Assembly (NCBI GenBank): GCA_021234155.1
Contig: JAJEKV010000235.1
Span: 496,001-560,000, forward strand
DNA length: 64,000 nt
Reading direction: 5' to 3'
DNA from: Isoetes taiwanensis
Taxonomy: Eukaryota; Streptophyta; Lycopodiopsida; Isoetales; Isoetaceae
Part shown: one piece after another, positions 62,089 to 64,000 of the stretch
Layout of the letters: every line of letters begins with the position of its first letter
Numbering within the stretch: the first letter of the stretch is position 1
Notes under the pieces: model-generated
What the model saw: the letters and a program-made list of their open reading frames with translations, nothing else
Database searches by the model: none
What the model was told of the DNA's origin: nothing
Position numbers and translations under genes: made by a program

Positions 62089-64000
<1,912 letters not shown>

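Overview
The window is land-plant nuclear DNA. The reasons are one recognisable intron-containing host gene (a Mediator subunit 27 gene, minus strand, 51.4-55.5 kb), very low gene density, plant-type Ty1/copia, Ty3/gypsy, L1-like LINE and CACTA remains, and a tRNA-iMet primer binding site. The mix of elements, especially the DDE-like proteins at 17.4-17.9 kb and 30.2-30.8 kb, reminds me of large seed-free plant genomes such as ferns. That placement is inference, not proof. No rRNA gene, intact canonical tRNA gene or CRISPR array was found.

Layout. 0-10.5 kb holds GT-rich and other tandem repeats, a tRNA-like sequence, paired direct repeats and a ~322-bp satellite, with no convincing gene. 10.8-11.2 kb carries one end of a CACTA transposon with an unusual 12-bp subterminal array. 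11.3-12.0 kb is a 64-bp minisatellite. 12.1-14.8 kb is a minus-strand LTR element with polypurine tract and primer binding site but an internal region of only about 300 bp. 15.1-23.4 kb is the most interesting block: an ~8.3-kb candidate DNA transposon with matching inverted ends and two convergent intron-containing genes, one DDE-transposase-like (plus) and one HMG/zinc-finger-like (minus). 23.8-27.2 kb is a second copy of the 12-14 kb LTR, split by a 2-kb insertion of unknown type.

27.2-50.2 kb is a retroelement graveyard. It contains a repeat pair (27.4-27.9 and 46.7-47.1 kb), a second transposase-like remnant (29.1-30.8 kb), two copies of one LINE family (32.5-34.3 kb plus; 37.6-42.2 kb minus), two gypsy pol fragments (34.4-35.5 and 45.4-46.2 kb), tandem repeats, a MITE (44.65-44.99 kb) and a copia remnant (48.4-50.2 kb). 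51.4-55.5 kb is MED27 in seven exons, complete except for an apparent one-base frameshift in exon 1. From 57.4 kb to the window edge two LINE copies lie head to tail, each immediately preceded by a long (CT)n tract; all three visible LINE/flank junctions are (CT)n, which suggests a LINE that inserts into CT microsatellites.

Med27 is the only sequence likely to serve the plant itself, in RNA polymerase II transcription. The rest is mobile DNA and its debris. Near-identical repeat copies in this window differ mainly at CAG/CTG sites, so some of the apparent frameshifts in the transposons may be basecalling artefacts of methylated CHG sites rather than true decay.
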